Shown: positions 36,141 through 45,178 of the stretch, piece by piece
Layout of the letters: every line of letters begins with the position of its first letter
How positions within the stretch are numbered: the first letter of the stretch is position 1
Notes under the pieces: model-generated
Databases searched by the model: none
What the model was told of the DNA's origin: nothing
The model's input: only the letters and a program-made list of their open reading frames with translations
Program-made: the position numbers and the translations under genes
Source of the DNA: Lysobacterales bacterium
Lineage (GTDB): Bacteria; Pseudomonadota; Gammaproteobacteria; Xanthomonadales; Xanthomonadaceae
DNA length: 64,000 nucleotides
Direction of reading: 5' to 3'
NCBI GenBank assembly: GCA_015655355.1
Contig: JAATFG010000065.1
Location: forward strand, 26,990-90,989

Positions 36141-37241
36141 TCAGCCGACCTCGATCATTTCGAGGCCGCGGATCGCGCGGATGCCCAGCCCCGGTGCGTC
36201 GCCGATGCTGATTTCGGCTTCGTTGAAGGTGACGTTGCCATCGACCGGATCGTAGGCGCTCAAGGACGGCCCATCGAGGTCGGCCTTGGTGATCGTGCTG
36301 CGCTTCGCCACGCCGAGGTGCGCGCCGGCGGCGACGGAAATGCTGGATTCGAGCATGCAGCCGATCATGCACTCGATGCCGTAGGACGCGCTGATGTCGG
36401 CGATCCTGATCGCGTTGGAGATGCCGCCGCACTTCATCAGCTTGATGTTGATGATGTCGGCCGCGCGCATCTGCAGCAGTTCGATCACGTCGATCACCCC
36501 GAACGCGCTTTCGTCGGCCATCACCGGCGTCAGCACGCGGTCGCTGACGTATTTCAGCCCGGCCACGTCGCTGCCCTTGACCGGCTGTTCCAGCAGTTCC
36601 AGCGCAACGCCAGCGTCCTCCAGCTTGTTCATCGCGTACACCGCTTCCTTCGGCGTCCAGCCCTGGTTCGCGTCGAGGCGCAGCAAGGCGCGGCCGTCGA
36701 CCGCGGCGTGGATCGCCTTGACCCGCTCGATGTCCAGGCCCATGTCCTTGCCGACCTTGATCTTGAGCGTCTCGAAGCCGCGTTCCACCGCGCTGATCGA
36801 ATCGCCGACCATCTTGTCGATGTAATCGACGCTGATGGTGATGTTGGTGTCGATCACCGGGTCGCCGCCGCCGAGCATCTTGTACAGCGGCGCGTTGTAG
36901 AGCTGCGCCCACAGGTCGTAGACCGCGATTTCCACGCCGGCCTTCGGGCTGGTGTTGTGTTCCATGCTGGCCTGGATGCTGCGCACGATGCCGTTGAGGT
37001 CGGCGACGTCCATGCCGAGCAGGCGCGGCTTGATGATCCTGTCGATCGCGAAAACGATGCTGCCGTGGGTGTCGCCGGTGATCACCGCGGTTTGCGGTAC
37101 CTCGCCGTAGCCGACGTGGCCGCTGTCGGTCTCGATCAACACGATGATGTCCTCGATCGCATCGACGCTGCGCAGTGCGGTCTTGAACGGGGTTTTCAGC
37201 GGTACGCGCAGCATGCCCAGCTTGATGTCGGTTATTTTCAT
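36141..37241 (-). CDS. Dipeptide epimerase (L-Ala-D/L-Glu epimerase type, enolase superfamily)
   Basis: A 366-residue enolase-superfamily enzyme. The catalytic bases are the LKIKVG Lys pair (near residue 162) and Lys in NIKLMKCGG; metal ligands are LRLDANQ, LLEQPV and MADESAFG. The capping domain starts MKITDIKLGMLRVPL. Muconate-lactonising-subgroup members with this pattern epimerise L-Ala-D-Glu from murein. Neighbours (NlpC/P60 endopeptidase, RpiR regulator, amidase) match the YkfABC/YcjG logic. Specificity for Ala-Glu is inferred from context and not proven by residues seen. Confidence 0.87.
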   Translation of the reverse strand: MKITDIKLGMLRVPLKTPFKTALRSVDAIEDIIVLIETDSGHVGYGEVPQTAVITGDTHGSIVFAIDRIIKPRLLGMDVADLNGIVRSIQASMEHNTSPKAGVEIAVYDLWAQLYNAPLYKMLGGGDPVIDTNITISVDYIDKMVGDSISAVERGFETLKIKVGKDMGLDIERVKAIHAAVDGRALLRLDANQGWTPKEAVYAMNKLEDAGVALELLEQPVKGSDVAGLKYVSDRVLTPVMADESAFGVIDVIELLQMRAADIINIKLMKCGGISNAIRIADISASYGIECMIGCMLESSISVAAGAHLGVAKRSTITKADLDGPSLSAYDPVDGNVTFNEAEISIGDAPGLGIRAIRGLEMIEVG

Positions 37242-37249
37242 AAAGCGGA

Positions 37250-38632
37250 TTATCGGATTCTTTGGATGTTGGTGATGATGTCCGCGAAGATCCCGTCGTG
37301 GCCGGCGAGCAGCGGTTCCAGCGGCTCGACCGCGACGCCGTTGAGGTGCGCATGCAGGCGTTCGCCGTTCGCATCAAGCCACGAGGCGCCGGCGACGTCG
37401 TTGATGATCCAGGTGTTGCCGCCGTCGTGGCCGATCACCAGCATCACGTGGCCGGGGATGTAGATCAGGTCGCCGGGCTGCGTCCGCTTCAGCAGTTCGA
37501 GGCGTTGCGCGCGCGGCACGTCCTTCTCCACTTCAAGCCGGTTGAGCGCCGGGCTGACCGCCTGCGCGCTGGTATTGCGCGGCAGCAGCACGCCGAAGCT
37601 GCGATAGACCTCGGAGGCGAAGCCGCTGCAATCGCGCGTTCCGTAGGTGTGCGCCCAGCCGTAGCGTTCGCCGAGGAACTTGAAGGCCTGCCTGACGAGG
37701 TTCGCCCGGGTCAGCGGCAGGTAATCATCGGCGACGTGGGCGCTGCGCGGGATCAAGGCCGGCGCGAAGGCGAGCGTGCCGTCGGCGTTGCGCACCGGCA
37801 GTTGCACCACGAAGCTCGCATACGGGTTCTCGCCGTTGACGTCCTCGCGCGGCGGCACGTCGAGAATCGGCAGCTTCAGGCCCATGTCCAGTTGCAGATC
37901 GGACACGCGCGGCGCTTCCGGCGTGAAGGTCGTGCGCACCTTGGCGCCGAGCACGACGACGTGCCTGGCGGCCTTGCCGTAGTCCAGCACGTCATCGCGC
38001 GAACCCAGCGCGACGAATTCCTTGCGCACCCACGCCTCGTAGTTCGGCGCGATCACGAAGAACCATTGCTTGTCCGCGCTTTCGTGCACCACCGCGACCG
38101 GCGTGCCGGGGAACAGCGCGGTTTCGGCGAAGCGGTCGATGTCGTGGTCGTCGTCGCTGCTGAAGACGCGCAACGGGGTCGGCACGCCTCGTAGTTCGGC
38201 GCGCTTGACGATCAGGCCGAAGCGCGGCGTCACGTCTTGCGCGATCGCATCGAGATCCAAGCTCGCGTCGGTGTCCCGTTTCAGCGTGGCCATGTCCAGC
38301 GCCTTGCCGGTTTCTGCGTACAGCGCGCGATGGCCGTCGTAGACGTTCCGGTAATCGGCGACGGCCTTGCGCACGTCGGCGCCGTCGAGGCTGGCCGGCA
38401 ACTTCGACAGGTCGTGCATCGATGGATCAAGGGCGAACAGCCGGACGTTCTGCGCGGCGATTTCGGCGGGCGCGAGGATCGGCTTGTCGCCGTGCCTGAG
38501 CCGCTGCGTCCAGTACGGCGCCGCGAGCTGCTCGACGCGGACGCCGAGCACGCCGGTGTCGGTGGACGGCGGTTCGCCGGCAGGGACTGCAAACGGAACC
38601 AGCAGCAGGAAAGTCAGGAGGGTGGCGCGCAT
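37250..38632 (-). CDS. Exported NlpC/P60 peptidase with SH3b domains (YkfC-like)
   Basis: A 460-residue protein with a signal peptide ending near VPAGEP. Two SH3b-like regions (about 150-300) precede a C-terminal papain-like NlpC/P60 domain with catalytic Cys335 (TRDCSGFAS), the His of PGHVMLVIGH (about 395) and a following Asn/Asp. The arrangement resembles gamma-D-glutamyl-L-diamino-acid endopeptidase YkfC, which frees L-Ala-D-Glu from murein tripeptide, the substrate of the adjacent epimerase. First gene of the leftward operon (nlpC-epimerase-rpiR-ykuD-symporter), divergent from the amidase across a palindrome-rich spacer. Confidence 0.88.
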   Translation of the reverse strand: MRATLLTFLLLVPFAVPAGEPPSTDTGVLGVRVEQLAAPYWTQRLRHGDKPILAPAEIAAQNVRLFALDPSMHDLSKLPASLDGADVRKAVADYRNVYDGHRALYAETGKALDMATLKRDTDASLDLDAIAQDVTPRFGLIVKRAELRGVPTPLRVFSSDDDHDIDRFAETALFPGTPVAVVHESADKQWFFVIAPNYEAWVRKEFVALGSRDDVLDYGKAARHVVVLGAKVRTTFTPEAPRVSDLQLDMGLKLPILDVPPREDVNGENPYASFVVQLPVRNADGTLAFAPALIPRSAHVADDYLPLTRANLVRQAFKFLGERYGWAHTYGTRDCSGFASEVYRSFGVLLPRNTSAQAVSPALNRLEVEKDVPRAQRLELLKRTQPGDLIYIPGHVMLVIGHDGGNTWIINDVAGASWLDANGERLHAHLNGVAVEPLEPLLAGHDGIFADIITNIQRIR

Positions 38633-38667
38633 GGAAGGCCGTGGATTTCGTTGCGAACGATACGGAA

Positions 38668-38707
38668 GGAATATTTATTCCAAATATCATGACATGTTGG
38701 AATAAAT
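38668..38707. promoter_or_regulatory. Nested palindromic operator candidate
   Basis: Perfect 11-base arms ATTTATTCCAA (38673-38683) and TTGGAATAAAT (38697-38707) enclose a 13-base spacer; within the left arm GGAATA-TT-TATTCC (38668-38681) is a second, tight palindrome. The stretch is markedly AT-rich against the surrounding GC-rich DNA and sits between divergent nlpC and amidase genes. Probable binding site for the RpiR-type regulator encoded two genes away. Confidence 0.7.
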
Positions 38708-38715
38708 TATTGAAC

Positions 38716-38730
38716 ACTGGTTAAGGTCAT
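38716..38730 (+). promoter_or_regulatory. 15-base motif shared with the 52.9-kb receptor gene
   Basis: ACTGGTTAAGGTCAT upstream of the amidase recurs exactly at 52853-52867, upstream of the TonB receptor. Distances to the start codons are 31 and 81 bases. A shared operator or promoter element is suggested; I do not recognise it. Confidence 0.5.
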
Positions 38731-38761
38731 GTTATAGGTAAGCCGTCATCACGAGGCAGGT

Positions 38762-39670
38762 GTGAATCAGGCTATGCAGGGGAAACCGTCCAGGCTCGTT
38801 CGTGTCGCACTGTTCGCCGCAGCGATATCGCTGCTGTCTGCCTGCGCCACGTCCGCGCACCGCAGCCCGCTGGCCAAGTGGGTGCCGTCGAAGAACTACA
38901 GCGAGCGCAACCCGCAGATCGTGGTCATCCACTACACCACCGAGGAATCGGCGGAAAAGAGCCTGCACACGCTGCGCACGCGCAACAACGGCGGGCCGGT
39001 CGGCGTGCAATACCTGGTCGGCCGCGACGGCAAGATCTACCAACTCGTCAAGGACAACAAGGCCGCGTGGCACGCCGGCGGCGGGCGCTGGGGCGCGATG
39101 AGCAACCTCAACGCGTCGAGCATCGGCATCGAGCTGGACAACAGCGGCTACGATGCGTTCCCCGACGTGCAGATCGAAGCGCTGGTCGCGCTGCTCGGCG
39201 ACATCTGCAAACGCAACCACATCCCGCGCCGCAGCGTGATCGGCCACGAGGATCTCGCCCCGGGCCGCAAGATCGATCCGGGCGCGCTGTTCCCGTGGAA
39301 GCGGTTGTACGACGCCGGCTTCGGCATCTGGCCGGACGCGGCCGCCGGCGACCCGCCGTCGGGCTTCGACGGCTGGCTGGCGATGGAAGCACTCGGTTAC
39401 AACGTCGCCGACCGCGAAGGCGCGCTGCGCAGCTTCCGCCACCATTTCCGCGGCATCCAGAGCGAAGGCATCGAGTTCGAGCCGGAAGATTTGAAGATCC
39501 TGTACGCGCTGACCAAGCCGCCGGCCTACGTGCCCAACCCGCACGAAAGCGTGTCGGAGCCGGACAGGCGGCAACAGGCCGAACCACAACCGGATTCGCC
39601 GGCGCCGCCGGCACTGCAAACTCCGTCGCCGCAGGCTCCCCCTGTGCCCGCGACGCCGGCGCGGGAGTAG
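38762..39670 (+). CDS. Lipoprotein N-acetylmuramoyl-L-alanine amidase (AmiD-like)
   Basis: A 302-residue lipoprotein: lipobox LLSAC near residue 27, then an Amidase_2 (PGRP-like) zinc domain with VVIHYTTEESAE (His ligand), NLNASSIGIELDNSG, and VIGHEDLAPGRKIDPG (His and Asp ligands), then a peptidoglycan-binding-like helix bundle and a Pro-rich tail. It cleaves the stem peptide from MurNAc or anhydroMurNAc. The start is the GTG after GAGGCAGG; an ATG at 38774 is a possible alternative and leaves the lipobox intact. Divergent from nlpC. Resembles E. coli AmiD (outer-membrane lipoprotein). Confidence 0.9.
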   Translation: MNQAMQGKPSRLVRVALFAAAISLLSACATSAHRSPLAKWVPSKNYSERNPQIVVIHYTTEESAEKSLHTLRTRNNGGPVGVQYLVGRDGKIYQLVKDNKAAWHAGGGRWGAMSNLNASSIGIELDNSGYDAFPDVQIEALVALLGDICKRNHIPRRSVIGHEDLAPGRKIDPGALFPWKRLYDAGFGIWPDAAAGDPPSGFDGWLAMEALGYNVADREGALRSFRHHFRGIQSEGIEFEPEDLKILYALTKPPAYVPNPHESVSEPDRRQQAEPQPDSPAPPALQTPSPQAPPVPATPARE

Positions 39671-39726
39671 GCCGCACCCGTCCGCGGCCTGCTTCCACCT
39701 TATTGCTCCACATCGATCGCTCCACA

Positions 39727-39740
39727 GGTATCGCAATACC
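39727..39740. promoter_or_regulatory. Short inverted repeat before TonB receptor gene
   Basis: GGTAT-CGCA-ATACC, 55 bases upstream of the start. The shape resembles LacI/GntR-type operators, but the owner is unknown. Confidence 0.35.
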
Positions 39741-39794
39741 GCAACACGCCACCCATCCGCCAACGCAACAACCACTACGGGGAGAGAGACCGTA

Positions 39795-42782
39795 ATGACT
39801 GCTCGCAACTACCGCCGTCGCAGCCGCCTGGCTGCGGCCATCCTCATCGGCATGGCCGTTCCGGCCGCCGCCTTCGCCCAGGACGCGACCACCAGCAGCA
39901 CCGACCAGGCCGCCGCGCTCGATGCACAGGGCACGAAGAAGAAGGTCGATGCGACGCTGGACAAGGTCGAAGTCACCGGTTCGCACATCAAGCGCGCGCA
40001 AATCGAAGGCCCGGTGCCGATCACCGTCATCACCGCCGACGACATCAAGAAAGAGGGCTATCAAACCCTGGCCGAAGCGCTGCAGACCCTGACCCAGTAC
40101 ACCGGCGACGTCGTCGACGGCGAATTCAACGTCGGCAACAGCGCGCCGGACGGCGAATACCTCAACCTGCGCGGCCTTGGCGTCGGCTACCAGCTGATCC
40201 TGCTCAACGGCAAGCGCATGGCCGACTACGCCTCGAACTCCGGCGCCGGCACCACCGGCATCAGCATCGGCAGCATTCCGCTGTCGGCGGTCGCGCGGGT
40301 CGAGGTGTTGAACGGCGGCGCCTCGGCGATCTACGGTTCCGACGCCGTGGCCGGCGTGGTCAACATCATCACCAAGGAAGGCTGGGACGGCAATCACGTG
40401 CGCGTCCGCGGCGGCGCCACCAGCGATGGCGGCGGCCAGAGCTGGGACCTGCAATACGGCGGCGGCCATACGTTCGAGCGCGGCAGCATCACCTACGCGG
40501 CCGAATACCTGAACCGCCAGCCCTTGTACGCGAAAGAGCGCGATTACCTGAGCTACAAGAACCTGGCCTACAACAAGGCCAATCCGGACAAGCCGACCGC
40601 GCCGTACCAGGGTTTGATCTTCGTCAACGGCGGCACTGCGCTGGCCGGCAATACCGCCAAGGACGGTTCCGGCAGTGCCATCGCCGCCGGCACGGTGAAC
40701 CCGGCCAACGTGTACTGGCTGGATTCCAGCGGCAACATGATCCCGTACACCGCCGGTGCGGACGGGTACGCCGACCAGACCACGCTGGATGCGATCAACT
40801 ACGACTGTTCGCACGCGGACCCGGGGTTCTCGCCGTACTACTCGACCGGTACCCAGCCCAATCCGGAGCGTTGCGGCGCGTTCGACTACTACAACAACGC
40901 CACGCTGTCGAACAAGTTCAACAAGCTTTCCGGCTACATCGCCGGCAACTTCAAGTTCACCGACGACACCGAAGGCTACGGCCAGTTGCTGGTGATGAAG
41001 TCCAAGGACGAAAGCTCCAAGTACACCTCGTTCAACCTGCTGTCCGGCGGCTATTCGAGCAACCAGGTGTACGACCCGAACTTCGGCATGGTGTCCACCC
41101 TGCAGCGCGCGATGACCTTCGACGCCATCGGCTACCAGCCGACCCAGGTGTGGGACGAAACCGCGCTCAATGCCAATGTCGGCGTGCGCGGCACGTGGTT
41201 CGGCAAGTTCGACTGGGATGCCAGCGTCTCGCTGTCGCGCGACGAGCTCGACCAGCGCTGGCGCGCGCTGATCGCCAAGAACGTGCAGGATTACTTCTAC
41301 GGCCCGATCCTCGGCTACGTCGACGACCCCAACAACACCCGCTACAACGGCGTGCCGATCCGCGAGATGAACTACCAGCGCATGTTCGGCGAGCCGATCA
41401 CCGCCGACGTGTTCAACTCGCTCACCGGCAACGCCGACAGCCACAGCCTGTCGATGACCTCGCAGGCGCAGTTCACCGTCAGCGGCCCGTTGTTCAAGCT
41501 GCCCGGCGGCGACGCGCAGTTCGCCTTCGTCGCCGAAGCCTCGCATGCGCACTACCAGCTCGATCCGGACGAGCGTGCGGTGTACGACTACACCGGCGAC
41601 GACCGTTTCTTCAACTACAGCGCGGTCGCCGGCGGCGGTTCGCGCGACCGCGTCGGCACCGGCCTCGAATTCAACCTGCCGTTCTACAAGTGGCTGACCC
41701 TGAGCCTGGCCGGCCGCTATGACAAGTACGACGACATCTCCAACATCGGTGGCAACGCGACCTGGCAGGCCGGTCTGGAAATCCGTCCGTTCTCGAACCT
41801 GCTGCTGCGCGCCAGTCACCAGACCAGCTTCCTCGCGCCCAACATCATGTGGGTCTACGGCGCGCCGGTGTCGCAATACGGCACGTTCACCGATGAGTAC
41901 GCCTGCCGCCGCGATGGCCTGGATTTGACCGATACCGGCGGCGCCGGCTACGCCGCGTGCTATGGCGCGGGCAGCCAGTATTCGCGCAGCTTCTGGTACA
42001 CGCAGTCGGGCAACAACACCGAACTGAAGGCGGAAACCGCGAAGAGCGACGGCTACGGCTTCGTCTGGGACGCGTTCAAGAATTTCTCGATCAGCGCCGA
42101 CTATTGGCGGATCGAGTTGAACAACAAGTCGGTCTACCTGGATTCGGGCATCCTCAGCGACGATGCCGACTGCCTGATGGGCTCGATGGTCAACGGCACG
42201 CCGGTGGATTCCGGTTCCGGCAAGTGCGCGGTGTATGAAGGCTACGTGCAGCGCGATGCCAACGGCGACCTGGTTTCCTTCACCGAAGGCGCGATCAACC
42301 AGTCCAGCGTGGTGACCGACGGCTACGACGCCAGCGCGAAGTACAACTGGAGCTGGGATGCGCTCGGCAACTTCCATGTCACCGCCGGCTACACCCACGT
42401 GCTCGATTACAAGGAGCGCACCGTCGCCGGCGATCCGTGGGACAGCGCGATGATGTGGACTTCGCGCGTGGCCTTCGCCGAGCGCAGCAACTGGACCATC
42501 GGCTGGAACAAGGGCAGTTGGAACGCAAGCCTGTACGGCTTCCGCGACGGCCCGCGCTGGAACTACTACGCCACCGCCAAGCTGGCGCCGTACGTGCAGT
42601 GGAACGGCTCGCTCAGCAAGCAGATCATGCCGGGCATCAGCATCAGCGTGGACGTGACCAACCTGACCAACAACCACGGCCCGTACGACGCGACCAAGAA
42701 CACCTATCCGTATCCCGGCTACCAGCCGATCTACGGCGTGATCGGCCGCGCGTTCTACGCCAACCTCGACATCGATTTCTGA
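39795..42782 (+). CDS. TonB-dependent receptor
   Basis: A 995-residue outer-membrane receptor. The signal peptide ends PAAAFAQD, a TonB-box-like segment is LDKVEVTGSHIKR, the plug has NLRGLGVGYQLILLNGKRM and LNGGASAIYGSDAVAGVVNI, and the C-terminus is FYANLDIDF. Of the large OMR family common in Xanthomonadaceae. GGGGAGAGAG precedes the ATG. Placed between a murein amidase and a D-Ala-D-Ala dipeptidase fusion, so import of murein or D-amino-acid peptides is a reasonable guess; the sequence does not name the ligand. Confidence 0.9.
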   Translation: MTARNYRRRSRLAAAILIGMAVPAAAFAQDATTSSTDQAAALDAQGTKKKVDATLDKVEVTGSHIKRAQIEGPVPITVITADDIKKEGYQTLAEALQTLTQYTGDVVDGEFNVGNSAPDGEYLNLRGLGVGYQLILLNGKRMADYASNSGAGTTGISIGSIPLSAVARVEVLNGGASAIYGSDAVAGVVNIITKEGWDGNHVRVRGGATSDGGGQSWDLQYGGGHTFERGSITYAAEYLNRQPLYAKERDYLSYKNLAYNKANPDKPTAPYQGLIFVNGGTALAGNTAKDGSGSAIAAGTVNPANVYWLDSSGNMIPYTAGADGYADQTTLDAINYDCSHADPGFSPYYSTGTQPNPERCGAFDYYNNATLSNKFNKLSGYIAGNFKFTDDTEGYGQLLVMKSKDESSKYTSFNLLSGGYSSNQVYDPNFGMVSTLQRAMTFDAIGYQPTQVWDETALNANVGVRGTWFGKFDWDASVSLSRDELDQRWRALIAKNVQDYFYGPILGYVDDPNNTRYNGVPIREMNYQRMFGEPITADVFNSLTGNADSHSLSMTSQAQFTVSGPLFKLPGGDAQFAFVAEASHAHYQLDPDERAVYDYTGDDRFFNYSAVAGGGSRDRVGTGLEFNLPFYKWLTLSLAGRYDKYDDISNIGGNATWQAGLEIRPFSNLLLRASHQTSFLAPNIMWVYGAPVSQYGTFTDEYACRRDGLDLTDTGGAGYAACYGAGSQYSRSFWYTQSGNNTELKAETAKSDGYGFVWDAFKNFSISADYWRIELNNKSVYLDSGILSDDADCLMGSMVNGTPVDSGSGKCAVYEGYVQRDANGDLVSFTEGAINQSSVVTDGYDASAKYNWSWDALGNFHVTAGYTHVLDYKERTVAGDPWDSAMMWTSRVAFAERSNWTIGWNKGSWNASLYGFRDGPRWNYYATAKLAPYVQWNGSLSKQIMPGISISVDVTNLTNNHGPYDATKNTYPYPGYQPIYGVIGRAFYANLDIDF

Positions 42783-42809
42783 TGCGGGTCATTTGAGGCG
42801 ATGCATGGA

Positions 42810-42843
42810 AACGCCGCCGCAAGCCATCGCGGCGGCGTTTTTC
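42810..42843 (+). terminator. Rho-independent terminator after TonB receptor
   Basis: AACGCCGCCGC (42810-42820), loop AAGCCATC, GCGGCGGCGTT (42829-42839), then T residues. It separates the receptor from the next gene, which starts 37 bases later and must have its own promoter or rely on read-through. Confidence 0.85.
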
Positions 42844-42879
42844 CTTATGCTGCGCGCGACCCGAACCGGAACCACGACG

Positions 42880-45072
42880 ATGAAACGACTGCTGCTGTCC
42901 TGCGCCCTGTTGCTGCCCTTCGCCAATGCCGCCGCGCTGACCGCGAACGAAAAGGCGCAATTCGACAAGGACCTGCAGGACACGTTCGATCATTTCCATT
43001 TGCCTGGCCTGGCGGTCGGCGTGATCGAGAATGGTGAAGTCGTCTACGTGAAAACCCTCGGCGAACGCGAAGCCGGCACGGGCGAAGAAATCGACGCCGA
43101 CACGCTGTTCAAGATCGCTTCCAACACGAAAGCGATGACGACGGGGGTGTTGGCAAGGCTTGTCGATCAAGGCAAGTTGAAGTGGGACGACCCGGTCACC
43201 AAGTACATCCCCGAGTTCAGGATGCACGACCCGTGGGTCACCCAGAACATGCAGGTGCGCGACCTGCTGATCCACGACAGCGGCCTCGGCGCCGGCGCCG
43301 GCGACCTGATGTTCTGGCCGGAGCCGAACAGGTTCACCCGCGAGGACATCATCCGCGGCCTGCAATACCTCAAGCCGGTGTCGCAGTTCCGCGCGAAGTA
43401 CGCCTACGACAACAGCATGTACGTCATCGCCGGCGAAGTCGCGTCGCGCGCCGGCGGCAAGCCGTATGCGCAACTGGTGCGCGAGGAAGTGTTCGGGCCG
43501 CTCGGCATGTCGCGTTGCCAGGTCGGCGCGTGGAATCCGAAGGAAGTCGGCGATGTCGCGGTGCCGCACATGCGCACGAAGGTCGGCAACGTGCCGGTGC
43601 GCGAGGATGGCGATTTCGTGCCCGACATCACTTCGTCCTCCGCCGGTGGCATCCGTTGCAGCGTGAATGACATGCTCAAGTGGGAAAGGATGTGGCTCGA
43701 CCCGGGCAACCACTGGGTCAGCGACGCGCAACGCCATGCGCTGTGGAGCATCCAGATGCCGATGCCGATTTCGCCGATTTTGCGCAAGTGGGATAACACC
43801 CATTTCTACGGTTACGGCTACGGTTGGCGCCTGAGCGACGTCGACGGCCAATGGAAGGTCGCGCACACCGGCACGCTGATGGGCATGTATTCCTCGGTGA
43901 TCCTGCTGCCGGAAAAGCGTGACGGCATCGTCATCCTCACCAATGGCGAGGGCGAGAACGCGCGCATCGCCCTCGGCGAGGTACTGACCAAACGCTTCAC
44001 CGCACCGGGCGCGAAAGTCGATGTCGCGTTCTACGCGAAGGATCTCGAGCAGCCCGTCGAAAGCGCGCCCGCGCCGAATGCGCCACGGGCATCGCGCGTG
44101 CCGGACACGTCCAGCCGCGTCGCCGCGACCACGGGCGACGCGAAGGATTTGCTCGGCGTCTGGCGCGACCCGTGGTTCGGCGACGTGAACGTGTGCGAGG
44201 CGAACGGCCGCGTCGAATTCCGTTCTGCCAAGTCGCTGTTGCTGGCAGGGCAGGTGATGACGGTCGGCGCGCGCCATCTGGTGCATTGGGACGACAAGAG
44301 CGTGGATGCCGAAGCCTGGCTCGATCGCGATGAAAACGGGCACATGAAGATGTCGCTGGTCGATCCGGACGCGGATTTCAGCTACGACTTCCATGATCTC
44401 GACTTCAACAAGGCCGGCGAATGCCCGAAGCCGCCGCAGGTGTCTCCGGCCACCGGGGTTGCGCAGACCGATCTGGTCGACGTGGCGAAATATTCGCCAG
44501 GCATCGTCACCGACATGCGTTATTACAGCGACAACAACTTCGTCGGCCGTCGCGTCGATGGCTACGAAGCGCCGAAGTGCTACTTGCTGAAGCCGGCCGC
44601 GCAGGCACTGGCGAAAGTGCAGGACGATCTGAAGAAGCAGGGCTACGCGCTGCATGTCTTCGACTGCTATCGTCCGCAGCGCGCCGTCACCGATTTCGTG
44701 CGTTGGGCGCAGGATTTGAGCGACACGAAGACCAAGGCCGAGCACTATCCGAATCTCGACAAGCGCGTACTGGTGCCGGATTACATCGCCTCCGTTTCCG
44801 GTCACAGCAAGGGCGCGACCACGGATTTGAGCATCGACAAGTGCGTCGCCGGCAAATGCGCACCGCTGGATTTCGGCACCGGCTTCGATCTGTTCGACAC
44901 GCTGGCCAACACTGCCGATCCGCGCATCACGCCTGCGCAGAAAGCCAACCGCCAATTGCTGCTCGGCGCGATGGCCAAACGCGGCTTCGTCAACTACGAC
45001 ATGGAGTGGTGGCACTTCACCTACAAGATGTCGCCGCAGCCGGACGTGCTGTACGACGTGCCGATTCGCTGA
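42880..45072 (+). CDS. Fusion of serine beta-lactamase-like hydrolase and D-Ala-D-Ala dipeptidase (VanX/DdpX)
   Basis: A 730-residue exported protein. Signal peptide to about residue 18; a class C beta-lactamase/DD-peptidase fold (about 25-370) with Ser81-x-x-Lys84 (IASNTKAM), a Tyr-x-Asn motif in YDNSMY and AHTGTLMG; a linker/beta domain (about 390-510); and a C-terminal VanX-type zinc dipeptidase (about 525-730) with CYRPQRAV, SGHSKGATTD (His642, Asp649) and EWWHF (Glu709, His712). All catalytic residues of both halves are present. It could release terminal D-Ala or peptides and then split D-Ala-D-Ala in the periplasm. Start MKRLLLS chosen for its signal sequence. Confidence 0.88.
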   Translation: MKRLLLSCALLLPFANAAALTANEKAQFDKDLQDTFDHFHLPGLAVGVIENGEVVYVKTLGEREAGTGEEIDADTLFKIASNTKAMTTGVLARLVDQGKLKWDDPVTKYIPEFRMHDPWVTQNMQVRDLLIHDSGLGAGAGDLMFWPEPNRFTREDIIRGLQYLKPVSQFRAKYAYDNSMYVIAGEVASRAGGKPYAQLVREEVFGPLGMSRCQVGAWNPKEVGDVAVPHMRTKVGNVPVREDGDFVPDITSSSAGGIRCSVNDMLKWERMWLDPGNHWVSDAQRHALWSIQMPMPISPILRKWDNTHFYGYGYGWRLSDVDGQWKVAHTGTLMGMYSSVILLPEKRDGIVILTNGEGENARIALGEVLTKRFTAPGAKVDVAFYAKDLEQPVESAPAPNAPRASRVPDTSSRVAATTGDAKDLLGVWRDPWFGDVNVCEANGRVEFRSAKSLLLAGQVMTVGARHLVHWDDKSVDAEAWLDRDENGHMKMSLVDPDADFSYDFHDLDFNKAGECPKPPQVSPATGVAQTDLVDVAKYSPGIVTDMRYYSDNNFVGRRVDGYEAPKCYLLKPAAQALAKVQDDLKKQGYALHVFDCYRPQRAVTDFVRWAQDLSDTKTKAEHYPNLDKRVLVPDYIASVSGHSKGATTDLSIDKCVAGKCAPLDFGTGFDLFDTLANTADPRITPAQKANRQLLLGAMAKRGFVNYDMEWWHFTYKMSPQPDVLYDVPIR

Positions 45073-45178
45073 TTGCGTGCGCGGATTTCCGGCGAAAAGC
45101 AGGCCAAATGCGCGCGTTTCCGCGTTTGCGGAGTGATGGGTTAAACTTTGCCCGTACATTCCACACGGGGAAACCTCC

